From: Pelagibacterium lentulum
Lineage (GTDB): Bacteria; Pseudomonadota; Alphaproteobacteria; Rhizobiales; Devosiaceae
Length of the DNA stretch: 64,000 nucleotides
Assembly (NCBI RefSeq): GCF_003992625.1
Contig: NZ_RZMW01000037.1
Span: 124,001 to 188,000 of the forward strand
Direction: 5' to 3'
A program made the translations under genes and the position numbers. Numbering within the stretch: position 1 is the first letter of the stretch; every line of letters starts with the position of its first letter. The notes under the pieces were generated by a model. The model was not told where the DNA came from. It made no database searches and saw only the letters and a list, made by a program, of their open reading frames with translations. Below, in pieces: positions 7,714-17,871 of the stretch.

Positions 7714-10080
7714 TTAGAAATACGCCTCCGCAATCAGATCGGAGACGTTGTAGATGCCCATCACCATGTCGAGCAGCATTTGTGGGGTGATGTCCTCGAC
7801 ATCGGCCACCGCCAACTCGGTCTGGAGCTTGAGCGTTGCCTTGGCGGCGGGAGAAAGCTGGCCATCGACATAGCCGCGGGGTAATTCCTTCAATTGTTCG
7901 AGCAGTTCGGACATCTGGAACATCACAGAACGCGGATTGAGCGGATCGGTGATGAGCAGTTCGATAACGCCGAGATTGCCATGGCCATAGCCATAACGGC
8001 GGCGATGGGTCATCACGCTATCGCCGACTTCCAGTAGCATTTCCGTGGCGCCGTCGGGAGCATCCTCGCCACAGAGCCAACTCGCGATTTCGGCAATCTG
8101 TATGCTGCGCTCCAGTCGGCGCCCGATTTCAAGAAAGCGCCAGCCTGCGAACCGGTACATGTTTTCATGGACGAGGCCGGAAAACCCCGCCAGCTTGCGC
8201 AAGAGCACTGTCATGGCGCGCGTGGCATCGTCGCCCGGCTTGATGGTCTTGGCAAAGCGGTTTGCGGTCTTTTGCAGATCGGTCAGGGCCAGCCAGCCGT
8301 CAGGGGAGAAGCGATCGCGAATCTCGCTGGCCGAACGCACCGCACCATCGATAATGGCAAGCAGGCCCTGCGGAACCGGCTCGGCCGTATCGATGCCAAG
8401 CGGTTCGAGATATTCACGGGTCGCCTCGAAAAGTGGAAGATTTTCGGTGCCGGTTTCGGCAAGGCGCAGATGCCAGGCGCGCAACAGCCTTACGGTCGCT
8501 TCGCAGCGTTCAGCATAGCGACCGAGCCATATCAGATTATCTGCGGCGCGCGATGGCAGGTTGCCCGATGGGTTGCGTTCGATGGTCTTGTTGGCGCTTG
8601 TGAGAAGCGAAACCTTTTCGACCGGTGTCTTGGAGACGACCCAGACATCGGCGGCCTGGCCGCCGCGCTGCATTGCGATGGCGGCAGTGTCGAGCGAATA
8701 GCCGACGCGGGCAAAGCCGCCGGGCATGATCGACCATCCATTCGGGGTGCGGGCCGCATAAATGCGCAAGGTAATCGGGCGTGGCTCCAGCGTGCCGCCG
8801 ACATAAACCGGGGCAGTGGACAGCTTTACGGTTTCCTGCGCGGCAAAGACCTTGGGATCGGCATCGATACGGGCCAGAAGGGCGGCTCGTTCGCTATCGG
8901 ACAACTGACCGGCATCCTGGGTCTCTCCATCGTCATCGATTGACAAAATGGTGGACAGCGCCGGGCCGATCATCATGTTTTCGATATTGTTGCGCACATA
9001 GGCGCGCGCCTCCGCGCCGCCGCACCACCATGTGGCGATATTGGGCAGCATCAGATCCCTACCCAGTCGCGATTGGGCAATGGCCGGCAGGAAGGCGCCA
9101 AGCGCGCGGGTTTCCAATAGCCCGGAGCCAAGCGAATTGACAAAACCGACGCTGCCCCGACGCACCGCCTCGGCAAGACCGGGGGTGCCGATCTGGCTTT
9201 CCTGACGCAATTCGAGCGGATCGGTGAAATCGCCATCAAGGCGCCGCCAGAGGACGGAAATGGGCTTCAGGCCGGAAACCGTTCGCACCATGACTTCGCC
9301 GTGGAGGACAACAAGGTCTTCGCCCTCCACAAGCAGAAAGCCAAGATAGCGGGCGATATAGGCGTGCTCGAAATAGGTTTCGTTCAAGGGGCCGGGCGTA
9401 AGAATTGCAACGCGTCCCGAGCCATTGCCGCCCATATCGGTGAGGGCGTTGCGAAAATCGCGGAAAAAACCGGCAAGTCGTTTGACGTGAAGCGTTGAAT
9501 AGATATCGGCCAGCGCCCTAGTCGTTGCCACACGGTTTTCCAGCGCAAAGCCCGCGCCCGAGGGGGCCTGCGTGCGGTCGCCCAGAACCCACCACCGGCC
9601 GTCCGGGCCGCGGCCAAGCTCAAAGGCGCAGAAATGCAGATGATGGCCACTCATGGGACGGATACCGACCATAGGGCGCAGGAATTCCGGGTTTGCCGCA
9701 ACGAGTTCGGGAGGCAGAAGCCCTTCGCGGATCAGATTGTTCTCGCCATAAATATCGGCGAGAACCGACTCGAGCAATTCGGCTCGTTCGGTCAATCCCA
9801 CCTCGATCTGCTGCCATTCCTCATCGGCGATCAGAAGCGGTATGTGGGCCAGCGGCCATTCACGCTCGCCCTGTTGGGAGCCTTCATACATACGATAGAA
9901 GACACCGGCATCGCGCAGATATTGATCGGAGCGTTGGAAGCGGGCCGTCAATTCCTCCGGTCCAAGCCGATCAAGGGCAGACATGAAACCGAGCCAACCG
10001 GGCCTGACGGTGCCATCGGGGGCAACCATTTCGTCGGGTACCCCGGATATGGGGCGATATGCGCTTATAAGATCGGGCAT
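7714..10080 (-). CDS. Circularly permuted ATP-grasp / alpha-E domain fusion
   Basis: A 788-residue protein joining two domains that are often separate genes. The N-terminal two thirds are a circularly permuted ATP-grasp domain (DUF404/DUF407 type) with RPMVGIRPMSGHHLHFCAFE, GFVNSLGSGLLE and MLPNIATWWCGG. From about residue 505 an alpha-E domain (DUF403 type) starts with ADNLIWLGRYAERCEA and ends in ISDLIAEAYF-like helix. ATP-grasp enzymes activate a carboxylate to form amide bonds, and relatives are predicted to act in peptide synthesis or tagging. The ATG at 10080 has GAAGGG 7-12 bases upstream; another in-frame ATG at 10122 directly follows the upstream gene's stop and is also possible. Confidence 0.88.
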   Translation of the reverse strand: MPDLISAYRPISGVPDEMVAPDGTVRPGWLGFMSALDRLGPEELTARFQRSDQYLRDAGVFYRMYEGSQQGEREWPLAHIPLLIADEEWQQIEVGLTERAELLESVLADIYGENNLIREGLLPPELVAANPEFLRPMVGIRPMSGHHLHFCAFELGRGPDGRWWVLGDRTQAPSGAGFALENRVATTRALADIYSTLHVKRLAGFFRDFRNALTDMGGNGSGRVAILTPGPLNETYFEHAYIARYLGFLLVEGEDLVVLHGEVMVRTVSGLKPISVLWRRLDGDFTDPLELRQESQIGTPGLAEAVRRGSVGFVNSLGSGLLETRALGAFLPAIAQSRLGRDLMLPNIATWWCGGAEARAYVRNNIENMMIGPALSTILSIDDDGETQDAGQLSDSERAALLARIDADPKVFAAQETVKLSTAPVYVGGTLEPRPITLRIYAARTPNGWSIMPGGFARVGYSLDTAAIAMQRGGQAADVWVVSKTPVEKVSLLTSANKTIERNPSGNLPSRAADNLIWLGRYAERCEATVRLLRAWHLRLAETGTENLPLFEATREYLEPLGIDTAEPVPQGLLAIIDGAVRSASEIRDRFSPDGWLALTDLQKTANRFAKTIKPGDDATRAMTVLLRKLAGFSGLVHENMYRFAGWRFLEIGRRLERSIQIAEIASWLCGEDAPDGATEMLLEVGDSVMTHRRRYGYGHGNLGVIELLITDPLNPRSVMFQMSELLEQLKELPRGYVDGQLSPAAKATLKLQTELAVADVEDITPQMLLDMVMGIYNVSDLIAEAYF

Positions 10081-10122
10081 TTCATGGCCCTTCAATCCGC
10101 TGCGCTTGCTGTTGTTCTGCAT

Positions 10123-13100
10123 CTACAACCACTGGTGAGGTCGCCTTAGATCCAGCGTCAGAGGAAACTCGGGCGCGGGCGCTTCGGCCGGCAAATCGTA
10201 AGAGCCGGCACTATGTCCGGCAGGAACAAAGCGTGCAAGGCGTCTGGCTTCCGCTTCATTGGCATTCACAGGAAATGTTTCATAGTTGCGACCGGCCGGA
10301 TGCGCTACGTGGTAAGTGCAGCCGCCGACCGCGCGTCCGGTCCAGGTGTCGTAGACGTCGAACACCAGCGGCGTATTAACCGGAAGTTTCGGATGAAGCC
10401 CAGACGCCGGTTGCCATGCCTTGTAACGCACGCCCGCTACCGAGGTTCCATTGCTTTCGGTGGCAGCAAGGGGAACCGGTCTGTTGCTACAGGCGATTTT
10501 ATAGCGCTCAGGTGCCGGACCGGTGAGTTTGACCTGCAAGCGCTCAACCGAGGAGTCCACATATCTTACAGTGCCGCCAATCGCGCCGGTTTCGCCCATG
10601 ACATGCCAGGGTTCAAGCGCCTGCCGGAGTTCCAGAGTGTGGCCTGCGACTTCGGTTTCGCCGCAGAAGGGGAACCGGAATTCAAGCTGGGCGGCGAACC
10701 ATTCGGGCTTGAGATCAAAGCCATGCGCGCGCAGGTCGTCTAGCACATCGAGAAAATCGGTCCAGACATAGTGTGGCAGCATGAACCGATCATGGAGCCG
10801 TGTCCCCCAGCGGATGAACCGGCCCTTGAGCGGCGCTTTCCAGAACTGTGCAATCAGGGCGCGGATCAGCACCTGCTGGGCAAGGCTCATTTTTGCATTG
10901 GGCGGCATTTCAAAGCCACGAAATTCGACAAGCCCCAAACGGCCGGTTGGTCCATCGGGAGAATAGAGCTTATCAACGCAGATTTCGGCGCGATGGGTGT
11001 TGCCGGTGACATCGATCAACAGATTGCGAAACAATCGGTCCACCAACCAGGGCACAGGCGCTTCGCCTTCTCCGGGGACCGGCACCTGAGCAAGCGCGAT
11101 CTCCAGCTCATAAAGGCTGTCGTGGCGCGCTTCGTCTATGCGCGGGGCCTGAGAAGTCGGGCCGATGAACAGGCCGGAAAACAGGTAGGAAAGCGAAGGG
11201 TGCCGCTGCCAGTGCAGAACCAGCGACTTCAACAAATCCGGACGGCGTAGAAAGGGGCTGTCGGCAGGCGTGTCGCCACCCACGACCACATGGTTGCCCC
11301 CACCGGTGCCGGTATGCTTGCCGTCGATCATGAACTTGTCCGCGCCCAGGCGCGACTGGCGCGCTTGCTCATAGACCGCTTCGGTGATGGCCTTGCAATC
11401 CTCCCAATTGCTGGCCGGGTGGATATTGACCTCGATAACGCCGGGGTCAGGAGCGACGCGAATGACATTGAGGCGCGGATCGGCGGGCGGTCCGTAGCCT
11501 TCGATATGGATTGGCAGCTTGAGCTTTTCCGCGGCGGCTTCGGCGGCGGCGATCAGTTCGAGATAGTCCTCAAGGCGTTCGGTCGGCGGCATGAAGACCG
11601 ACAGGCGCCCTTCGCGCGGTTCGACGGAAATTGCGGTACGGACCACCCCCGCTATATCGGAAATTTTCTGTTCGATGCGATCCTGAATAATCGTCTCATC
11701 GCTGGCAAAACTTGCCTGCGGCAAGTCCTTTTCATCGGGCTTGGGCAATATCAGATCGCGCGGCGGCAGGGGCTCGCGCGGAATACTCGGGTCCATCGGC
11801 ACGACATGGGGGTAACTGGTTTCCGGCACGTGCGGCAAGGTGCCGAGCGGTAGGCGATAGCCGACAGGAGAGTCTCCGGGAACAAGAAAGAGTTTCCCGC
11901 GCCGGGTTTTCCAGACCTCGGTCAGCCAGCGCGGCGCTTGGGCCGGCGCATTCCAGCGCTGGACGGGCAGCACGTAGCCTGTGGGTTCGGTCAGCCCGCG
12001 CTCGAAAACACGCGCAAGGCGGGCGCGCTCTTCGGCATCCTTGAGTTGGGAGTTTGACGGATCGACGTTTTCGGGAAGCTGGGCTTCCTTCAAAATCCAT
12101 TCGCCGGGATCTTCATAAGCGGGGGCGACCGACGTACCATCGAGCCCCAATTCGTGGGCGATAGCGGTGACGAAATCGCGCGCCAGTTTCGGATTCAGAT
12201 CTTTGCCAGCGGTTTCCGGTGCGATGAGATCGGGATTTTTCCAAACCGGTTCGCCGTCTTTGCGCCAATAGAGCGAGAAGGTCCAGCGGGGGAGAGTTTC
12301 GCCCGGATACCATTTGCCTTGACCGTAATGAAGGAACCCATTTGGTGCAAAGCGCTGTTGCAGGCGGCGGATCAGGATGTCCGCCTTTTCGCGCTTGGTC
12401 GGGCCGACAGCGTCGGTGTTCCACTCAGCGCCCTCAAAGTCGTCTATTGAAACAAAGGTTGGCTCGCCACCCATCGTCAGCCGGACGTCCATGTCCTTGA
12501 GTGCGGCATCGACCTTTTTTCCCAGCGCATCAACGGCATCCCAGCTTTCGTCTGTGAAAGGCTTTGTAATGCGTGGGTGTTCGGCAACGCGGGTGACTTT
12601 CATGTCGAAGTCGAAATCAACATTGGCAAAGCTGGCCATGCCGGTGATCGGTGCGGCATTGCCATAATGGGGCGTTGCAGCCAGTGGGATATGGCTTTCG
12701 CCGGTCAAAAGGCCCGATGTCGGATCGAGCCCAACCCAGCCTGCACCGGGAAAATAAACTTCGCACCAGGCGTGCAGGTCGGTGAAATCCCGGTCAGTGC
12801 CGGATGGACCGTCGAGCGCCTTGAGATCGGGCTTTAACTGGATGAGGTAGCCGGAAACGAAACGCGCGGCAAGGCCGAGATGGCGAAGGGTCTGAACCAG
12901 AAGCCAACCGGTATCCCGGCAAGACCCCTTGGCCTTTTCCAGTGTTTCCTCTGGCGTCTGCACGCCCGGTTCAAGCCGAACGATATAGCCGATTTCCCTT
13001 TGCAGGCGGGCGTTCAGATCGACGACAAAGTTTACCGTGTTTTTCGGTGTACGGTCGATCGATGCCAGAAAGGCTTCAAAACGGGGACCGATCATGGGAT

Positions 13101-13461
13101 CGGGTTTTAAGTAAATCGCCAGATCGGGGGCGATGGCGTCGGGGTATGCAAAGGGCCAGGTTTCAGCGTCCGGCTCAACGAAAAAATCGAACGGATTATA
13201 GACGGTCATGTCGGCGACGAGATCGACCTCGATCTTGAGTTCGGTCACCGGTTCGGGAAAAACGAAACGGGCCTGGAAATTGCCGTATGGATCCTGCTGC
13301 AAATTGACGAAGTGATCTTTGGGCTCGACCTTGAGCGCGTGGCTCAGCACTTTCGTGCGCGAATGGGGGGCAGGCTGAAGGCGGATGATTTGCGGGCCGA
13401 GCGTGACCGGGCGGTCGTATTTGTAATGGGTGAGGTGGTAGATGGCCGCCTTGATCGACAT
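10123..13461 (-). CDS. Large transglutaminase - DUF2126 protein
   Basis: A 1112-residue cytosolic protein. The first 300 residues are a bacterial transglutaminase-like module with the triad C181 (KGSCRDTGW), H230 ([10 protein letters not shown]) and D246 (GLDPTSG). The rest (about 310-1112) is the DUF2126 region, with [20 protein letters not shown] and [20 protein letters not shown] as landmarks. An in-frame start exists at 13527, but GGAG lies 8 bases before the ATG at 13461 and the conserved [13 protein letters not shown] begins there. It leads a three-gene minus-strand operon with the ATP-grasp/alpha-E and small transglutaminase genes. The family is conserved but has no established reaction that I know of. 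Confidence 0.9.
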   Translation of the reverse strand: MSIKAAIYHLTHYKYDRPVTLGPQIIRLQPAPHSRTKVLSHALKVEPKDHFVNLQQDPYGNFQARFVFPEPVTELKIEVDLVADMTVYNPFDFFVEPDAETWPFAYPDAIAPDLAIYLKPDPMIGPRFEAFLASIDRTPKNTVNFVVDLNARLQREIGYIVRLEPGVQTPEETLEKAKGSCRDTGWLLVQTLRHLGLAARFVSGYLIQLKPDLKALDGPSGTDRDFTDLHAWCEVYFPGAGWVGLDPTSGLLTGESHIPLAATPHYGNAAPITGMASFANVDFDFDMKVTRVAEHPRITKPFTDESWDAVDALGKKVDAALKDMDVRLTMGGEPTFVSIDDFEGAEWNTDAVGPTKREKADILIRRLQQRFAPNGFLHYGQGKWYPGETLPRWTFSLYWRKDGEPVWKNPDLIAPETAGKDLNPKLARDFVTAIAHELGLDGTSVAPAYEDPGEWILKEAQLPENVDPSNSQLKDAEERARLARVFERGLTEPTGYVLPVQRWNAPAQAPRWLTEVWKTRRGKLFLVPGDSPVGYRLPLGTLPHVPETSYPHVVPMDPSIPREPLPPRDLILPKPDEKDLPQASFASDETIIQDRIEQKISDIAGVVRTAISVEPREGRLSVFMPPTERLEDYLELIAAAEAAAEKLKLPIHIEGYGPPADPRLNVIRVAPDPGVIEVNIHPASNWEDCKAITEAVYEQARQSRLGADKFMIDGKHTGTGGGNHVVVGGDTPADSPFLRRPDLLKSLVLHWQRHPSLSYLFSGLFIGPTSQAPRIDEARHDSLYELEIALAQVPVPGEGEAPVPWLVDRLFRNLLIDVTGNTHRAEICVDKLYSPDGPTGRLGLVEFRGFEMPPNAKMSLAQQVLIRALIAQFWKAPLKGRFIRWGTRLHDRFMLPHYVWTDFLDVLDDLRAHGFDLKPEWFAAQLEFRFPFCGETEVAGHTLELRQALEPWHVMGETGAIGGTVRYVDSSVERLQVKLTGPAPERYKIACSNRPVPLAATESNGTSVAGVRYKAWQPASGLHPKLPVNTPLVFDVYDTWTGRAVGGCTYHVAHPAGRNYETFPVNANEAEARRLARFVPAGHSAGSYDLPAEAPAPEFPLTLDLRRPHQWL

Positions 13462-13597
13462 AGACAAACTCCGGGTCCAACACTCACTCGCACTGCAACG
13501 ATAGCGGTAAAGGCAGGCACAAAGCAATCGCGCTTGTGAGCCGTCGATTTAGCGGCCATTGTCCGCGTCACGAACAGGCTTGATCCGGGGAATCTCC

Positions 13598-14233
13598 ATG
13601 CTGCTTTATACCGTTTTCGTCATTGCGCTTGCCGCGGAGTCCATGACAGCCGCCCTGGCGGCAGGGCGCCGCAATATGGACTGGTTCGGGGTCTGCGTTC
13701 TGGGCAGCGTTACGGCCCTGGGCGGTGGGACCACGCGGGACGTGCTGCTTGGGCACTATCCGCTGGTCTGGGTGGAGCAGCCTGCGCTGCTCCTCGTAAC
13801 GACCGCAGCGGCTTTGTTCACCATCGCGGTGGCGCGGGTGATGGAAAAGCTGCGGATGATCTTTCTGCTGCTCGATGCGGTTGGGCTGGTGGTCTTTACG
13901 ATCGTTGGGTGCAATGTTGCCATGGAAATGGGGCAGCCGGTGCTGATCGTGATCGTTGCAGGCATGATTACCGGCTGTGTGGGCGGGGTTCTGCGCGACA
14001 TTCTGTGCAATGACGTGCCGCTGCTTTTTTCCGGCGAGCTTTACGCAACGGTTTCAGCGATTACCGCTTGCATATACTTTTTCGGCCAGCAATGGGGATT
14101 GCCGGCCGAACTTGTGATGATCGTCGCAATGGTGATCGGCTTTACCCTTCGCACCCTTGCTATCGTCTTCAAGATCGAGATGCCGCGCTTTGTTTATGTT
14201 CCGGTCAGGGGAGATCAATCCTCCAAGAGATAG
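13598..14233 (+). CDS. TRIC-family cation channel (UPF0126)
   Basis: A 211-residue inner-membrane protein with about seven hydrophobic segments and the duplicated family motif: GGGTTRDVLLGHYPLVW in the first half and GGVLRDILCNDVPLLF in the second. Prokaryotic members form trimeric potassium-permeable channels. GGGGA precedes the ATG at 13598, which is preferred over an in-frame start at 13559. The gene diverges from the DUF2126 gene and overlaps the convergent deacylase gene by 19 bases at its 3' end. Confidence 0.9.
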   Translation: MLLYTVFVIALAAESMTAALAAGRRNMDWFGVCVLGSVTALGGGTTRDVLLGHYPLVWVEQPALLLVTTAAALFTIAVARVMEKLRMIFLLLDAVGLVVFTIVGCNVAMEMGQPVLIVIVAGMITGCVGGVLRDILCNDVPLLFSGELYATVSAITACIYFFGQQWGLPAELVMIVAMVIGFTLRTLAIVFKIEMPRFVYVPVRGDQSSKR

Positions 14234-15354
14234 CCCTGCCGTTCCGCCAGCGGTTCGGTGCCTACGATCTTGGCAATCGAATTGCCCGGAACGACATATT
14301 TGGAAAGATTGCGCGAAATCACCCGGCCTGACGTACCCGCTAAAATCGGTGTGCGTTCGATAAAGGCATCGGGTCCATCAAGGGCGATCAGATCGGCAAC
14401 CGGCTGGCCTTTTTTGACGTGTTCGCCAAGTTCGACGCGATAGGCCAGCAGGCCGGGCCGATCCACCCGCAGCATTTCGGTGGCTGTGAGCGGCGTTGGT
14501 GCAGCGGCTTTTTCCGGCAGGCTTGGCAGGGAGCCTGCGATCAAATCCTTGGCCAGCAGGAAATTGAAAAGGTTCTGCGCGTCGGTTTTGCCCAATTGGT
14601 CGTAAACATCGGTCTGCCCACGATATTCGAGCGTTGCCGCGCGCGCCGAAAATGGAATCGGCTTTTCCGGGTGCGCCTTTGCGAGCCGGGTCCAGAGCGA
14701 GGGCCAGACTTCATCGAACGAGCCGCCGCCGGAATCCTCTGCCGTCAGTTGCGCGACCGATCCCATCCAATCGGCGAGTTCGGTGAGTTCATCCATAGAG
14801 TCGGGCGTCACAAACAGGTGGTTGAGCGCCTCATTATCGCAATGAAGATCCAGCACGTAATCGGCGTCATAGGCTTGCGTCATGATGAAATGCCGGAGCT
14901 TTTGCAGCGCCGTCACCGGGTGTTGCTGTTCGAGCCAGAGCCGGATTTCGTTGCGAATGAGCCGCACGTTTTCCGCGCCGTCATTTGTCAGTTTGAGCGC
15001 AACGGTGTCGCCAACAGCGGCAAAGAGGTCCGGCCAGCGGCGATTGAAATTGGTGCCAGAGCGATCATGGTAGCGCCCGCCATGCACCTCGAAATGCACC
15101 TGGTTCATACCGAGCGGGTTGACCATGGGAAAGATGACGAAATGGGCCTTGAGCGTGCCGTCAGTGGACGCTTTTTCAAGCATGGGCAGCAGGTGGTGGA
15201 GCACCATGATTCCGGGCTGCTCATCGGCATGAAGGGCCGCTTGCATATAGACTTTCCGGTCCGCGTTCTCGGGGCCGCAGGTGAACCAGGTGAGTTCGGC
15301 ATGAGTGCCGGGGGCATCGGCTTGGATGCGGCGGGTATGGCGTTCAAAGGTCAT
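14215..15354 (-). CDS. AstE/AspA-like zinc deacylase
   Basis: A 379-residue protein of the succinylglutamate desuccinylase/aspartoacylase (M14-like) family, which removes acyl groups from N-acyl amino acids. Zinc ligands are visible in ALHADEQPG (His and Glu of HxxE) and DLHCDNEA. The C-terminal part (about 290-379) is a barrel-like domain with RVELGEHVKKGQPVADLIAL, common in this subfamily. The start at MTFERHTRR is chosen because it lies just after the upstream permease's stop (15359), giving an operon with the polar amino-acid ABC transporter. I infer that an imported N-acyl or otherwise conjugated amino acid is the substrate. Confidence 0.85.
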   Translation of the reverse strand: MTFERHTRRIQADAPGTHAELTWFTCGPENADRKVYMQAALHADEQPGIMVLHHLLPMLEKASTDGTLKAHFVIFPMVNPLGMNQVHFEVHGGRYHDRSGTNFNRRWPDLFAAVGDTVALKLTNDGAENVRLIRNEIRLWLEQQHPVTALQKLRHFIMTQAYDADYVLDLHCDNEALNHLFVTPDSMDELTELADWMGSVAQLTAEDSGGGSFDEVWPSLWTRLAKAHPEKPIPFSARAATLEYRGQTDVYDQLGKTDAQNLFNFLLAKDLIAGSLPSLPEKAAAPTPLTATEMLRVDRPGLLAYRVELGEHVKKGQPVADLIALDGPDAFIERTPILAGTSGRVISRNLSKYVVPGNSIAKIVGTEPLAERQGYLLED

Positions 15355-15358
15355 GGGT

Positions 15359-16111
15359 TTACCGGACGTATTTGGGAGCAAAGCGCAGGCGGGGCTTGGT
15401 TTCGCGCACATTGATGTGGTGCATCATGCGCTCGTAAATTCGGCCTGAAATGAAAAACAGCACCATTGAGATGGCAAGGAAATAAAGGCCAGCAACCGAG
15501 AAATGCAGAAAGGCATTATAGTCGCGTTCAAAAAGGTTTCGTGCCGTCATCATCAGGTCGCGCTGGTTTCCGATCACCGGCAGGGTGAGGTAAACAAGCG
15601 CGGTTGCGTGAAACAGGAAAACGACTTCATTGGTATAGGCCGGCCACGCAATGCGGATCATGTTGGGCCAGGTCACGGTGCGGAAAACCTGAAACGGGGT
15701 CATCCCATAGGCGCGTGCCGCTTCGGTTTCACCCTTGGGTACGGTGCGCAAGGCGCCGTAGAAGATTTCAGCGGTGTAAGCGGTGGTGTTCATCACCAGT
15801 GCCAGAGGCCCGATAAATAGCGGGTTCATCATCAGCCAAGCAATGCCCATCGGGCGCCACCAGATGGGGTTGAGCGCCAGCATGATGGAATAGAACATGA
15901 AGAACTGGATAAAGAGCGGCGATCCGCGGAAGGCGTAGATATAGGCCGAGCACAGGCGCGAAATAACGGGGTTCTTTGAATTTTTCCCGAATGCCACGAG
16001 CAGGGCGAGCACAAATCCGATAGGCAGCGACGCGGCTGCGAAATAAAGGTTGAACAGCGCCGGATAGGCAAAGAGCTGGATTTCGTTCCAGAGCGTTTCG
16101 ATAAAGGTCAT
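15359..16111 (-). CDS. Polar amino-acid ABC transporter permease (HisM type)
   Basis: A 250-residue inner-membrane permease with about five hydrophobic segments and the EAA loop GETEAARAYGMTPFQVFRTVTWP. FRGSPLFIQFFMFY is the conserved family motif. Its ATG follows directly after the stop of the partner permease, and the ribosome site GGAGGTG is inside that gene's 3' end, so the two are translationally coupled. It lies between its partner and the deacylase gene. Confidence 0.9.
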   Translation of the reverse strand: MTFIETLWNEIQLFAYPALFNLYFAAASLPIGFVLALLVAFGKNSKNPVISRLCSAYIYAFRGSPLFIQFFMFYSIMLALNPIWWRPMGIAWLMMNPLFIGPLALVMNTTAYTAEIFYGALRTVPKGETEAARAYGMTPFQVFRTVTWPNMIRIAWPAYTNEVVFLFHATALVYLTLPVIGNQRDLMMTARNLFERDYNAFLHFSVAGLYFLAISMVLFFISGRIYERMMHHINVRETKPRLRFAPKYVR

Positions 16112-16945
16112 TTACACCTCCACCGGCATGCCGCGGCGCGCCCAGACCGTAACGCGCTGGAAAAAGCGTTCCGAGAGCAGCGTAACGAAGATGTAGAAGA
16201 CAAAAAGTGCTGTGTAATAGCCCCAGCGCCAGTCGCCATGGACAAGTCCTGCCTGGGGAAGATAGTTGGGTGCGCCAAGCTGCCCCGCCCACCAGACAAT
16301 ATCGGCAACCTGCAAAAGCGACAGCAGGGCAGTTGCCTTGATCAAAAGCATCCAGACATTTGAAAGGCCGGGCAGGGCATAGACCCACATCTGGCGGATA
16401 TGGATGCGGAGCAGAACCTGGGTGGCGCTCATGCCATAAGCCCGCGCCGCTTCAAGCTGGCCTTTTGGCACCGCGCGCATGGCGCCGTGGATCACATTGG
16501 CGACAAAGGCGCCATAAACGATGCCCAGCGCGACACAGGCAAGGATGAGATATTCGCCGGTCGAGAAATAGATCGCGGCTTCCCGGCATGGTGGCCAATT
16601 GCTCTGGGTTGCGGCAATCATTTCCGGGGTGCAGACGAACTGGGCGTTGATCCACTCAATGGCCTGCACGAAGGCAAGGGGAAAAAACAGGAAGAACAAG
16701 ACGTCGGGGATGCCGCGCACCATCCCAGTATAGGTGTGGCCAATGCCGCGGATAAGGAAAAAGCGCGCGTTTTTGAGCATCGCGCCGAACAGGCCGAAAA
16801 TCAGTGCAAGCAGGGCGCCGAACAGCGCGGCGAAAATGGTGAAGCGAAAACTCGCATACCATGCGCGATGCGCGCCATTTGTGAAATAGGCGAGCCAGAA
16901 GGCGATATCCTCGCCCACAAAATTCGATAGCCACTCGGCGTTCAC
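16112..16945 (-). CDS. Polar amino-acid ABC transporter permease (HisQ type)
   Basis: A 277-residue inner-membrane permease with the EAA loop GQLEAARAYGMSATQVLLRIHI and the motif MVRGIPDVLFFLFF. It starts with GTG at 16945, with GAAGG about 10 bases upstream. Between membrane segments 2 and 3 it carries a longer periplasmic loop (about residues 95-125, INAQFVCTPEMIAATQSNWP) with two cysteines, seen in the arginine/octopine-type branch. It pairs with the HisM-type permease and follows the binding-protein gene after a stem-loop. Confidence 0.9.
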   Translation of the reverse strand: MNAEWLSNFVGEDIAFWLAYFTNGAHRAWYASFRFTIFAALFGALLALIFGLFGAMLKNARFFLIRGIGHTYTGMVRGIPDVLFFLFFPLAFVQAIEWINAQFVCTPEMIAATQSNWPPCREAAIYFSTGEYLILACVALGIVYGAFVANVIHGAMRAVPKGQLEAARAYGMSATQVLLRIHIRQMWVYALPGLSNVWMLLIKATALLSLLQVADIVWWAGQLGAPNYLPQAGLVHGDWRWGYYTALFVFYIFVTLLSERFFQRVTVWARRGMPVEV

Positions 16946-16982
16946 GTTCGGTCGGCCTTCTCAATCAAGAAAAGCAAATAGC

Positions 16983-17021
16983 CAAACGGGGCAAGCCATC
17001 GAAAATGGCCGGCCCCGTTTG
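16983..17021 (-). promoter_or_regulatory. Stem-loop between binding-protein and permease genes
   Basis: CAAACGGGGC at 16983-16992 pairs perfectly with GCCCCGTTTG at 17012-17021, and GCCAT pairs with ATGGC inside it around a CGAAA loop. It lies 18 bases after the stop of the binding-protein gene and before the permease start, with no T tract. This position is typical of hairpins that protect the highly expressed binding-protein part of the transcript or attenuate readthrough; that role is inferred. Confidence 0.65.
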
Positions 17022-17039
17022 AATTTCGGTTTGCCCGCC

Positions 17040-17789
17040 TTATTCTGTGTAGGCGGGTTCTGCTCCGTCAAACCACTGTGCGCGCAGGGCATCGACAGTG
17101 CCGTCGGCCTTGAGGGCGTCGAGAGCCTCGTCGAGCGTTGCAAGCAGCTCGGTATCTTCCTTGCGCACGCCACCGCCGACGCCGCCGCCAATCAGTTCTT
17201 CAGGACCGACAAAGACGATTGCGCCGCCCGAGTTGGTAACGACCGGATCAAGAAAGCTGCCATCGGCAAGGAGAAGGTCGATATTGCCTGCGGCAAGGTC
17301 CGCGACCGACTGATCGGGCGTTGCAAAAGCGATAATGGTGTTGCCGTCGGCCAGATTTTCCTCGGCAAAGGCCGCTTGGATCGTATTGCCCTGAACGCCG
17401 ATCCGAATGCCGGAAAGGTTATCGAAATCAAATTCTTCGCCAGCGGCGGCGACATATTTCGACGGATCGGGCGGGAAATAGTCCTGGGTGAAATTAATGG
17501 TCTGCAGGCGTTCTTCGGTGATGGACATGCCAGCCATGATTACATCGTAATTGCCGGCAAGCAGGTTGGGGATGATCGAGTCCCAGTCGTTCTGGACGAT
17601 TTCACAGTCCAGACCGGCATGTTCGCAAATGGCGTTGGCCAGATCGATCTCATAACCCGCGAGTTCGCCTTCATTGTTGACGAAGTTCCAGGGCGCGTAA
17701 GCGCCTTCGGTTCCGATCCGCACGGTTTGTGCGTTCGCGGCGGTCGAGGCAAGGGCCAGAACAGCCGCTGCGAGTATCACCTTTTTCAT
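17040..17789 (-). CDS. Polar amino-acid ABC transporter substrate-binding protein
   Basis: A 249-residue family 3 periplasmic binding protein. The signal peptide MKKVILAAAVLALASTAANA precedes QTVRIGTEGAYAPWNF, the family opening, and ITEERLQTINFTQDYF carries the usual ligand-contact region. The ATG at 17789 has AGGGAG upstream and is preferred over the in-frame start at 17840. One unusual stretch, GGGVGGGVRKEDTELL, is glycine-rich in the second lobe. The ligand is likely a basic amino acid or a derivative, judged by the resemblance to lysine/arginine/octopine proteins and the deacylase downstream. Confidence 0.88.
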   Translation of the reverse strand: MKKVILAAAVLALASTAANAQTVRIGTEGAYAPWNFVNNEGELAGYEIDLANAICEHAGLDCEIVQNDWDSIIPNLLAGNYDVIMAGMSITEERLQTINFTQDYFPPDPSKYVAAAGEEFDFDNLSGIRIGVQGNTIQAAFAEENLADGNTIIAFATPDQSVADLAAGNIDLLLADGSFLDPVVTNSGGAIVFVGPEELIGGGVGGGVRKEDTELLATLDEALDALKADGTVDALRAQWFDGAEPAYTE

Positions 17790-17853
17790 AAATATGCTCC
17801 CTACAGCTTTTGGTTGGTGATTGGGACCGGGTGCTTGCATGATGGTTTCATTC

Positions 17854-17871
17854 CCGGTCAGTTATGACCGG
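17854..17871 (-). repeat. Inverted repeat at the end of the ABC ATPase gene
   Basis: CCGGTCA and TGACCGG flank a 4-base loop and include the stop codon of the ATPase gene. There is no T tract on the minus strand, so it is more likely a processing or stability hairpin than a terminator. Confidence 0.4.

Noticed and set aside
14419-15414. A 331-codon plus-strand frame opposite the deacylase gene.
   Set aside because: The opposite strand encodes zinc-ligand motifs and fits the operon; this frame is a G+C-driven shadow.
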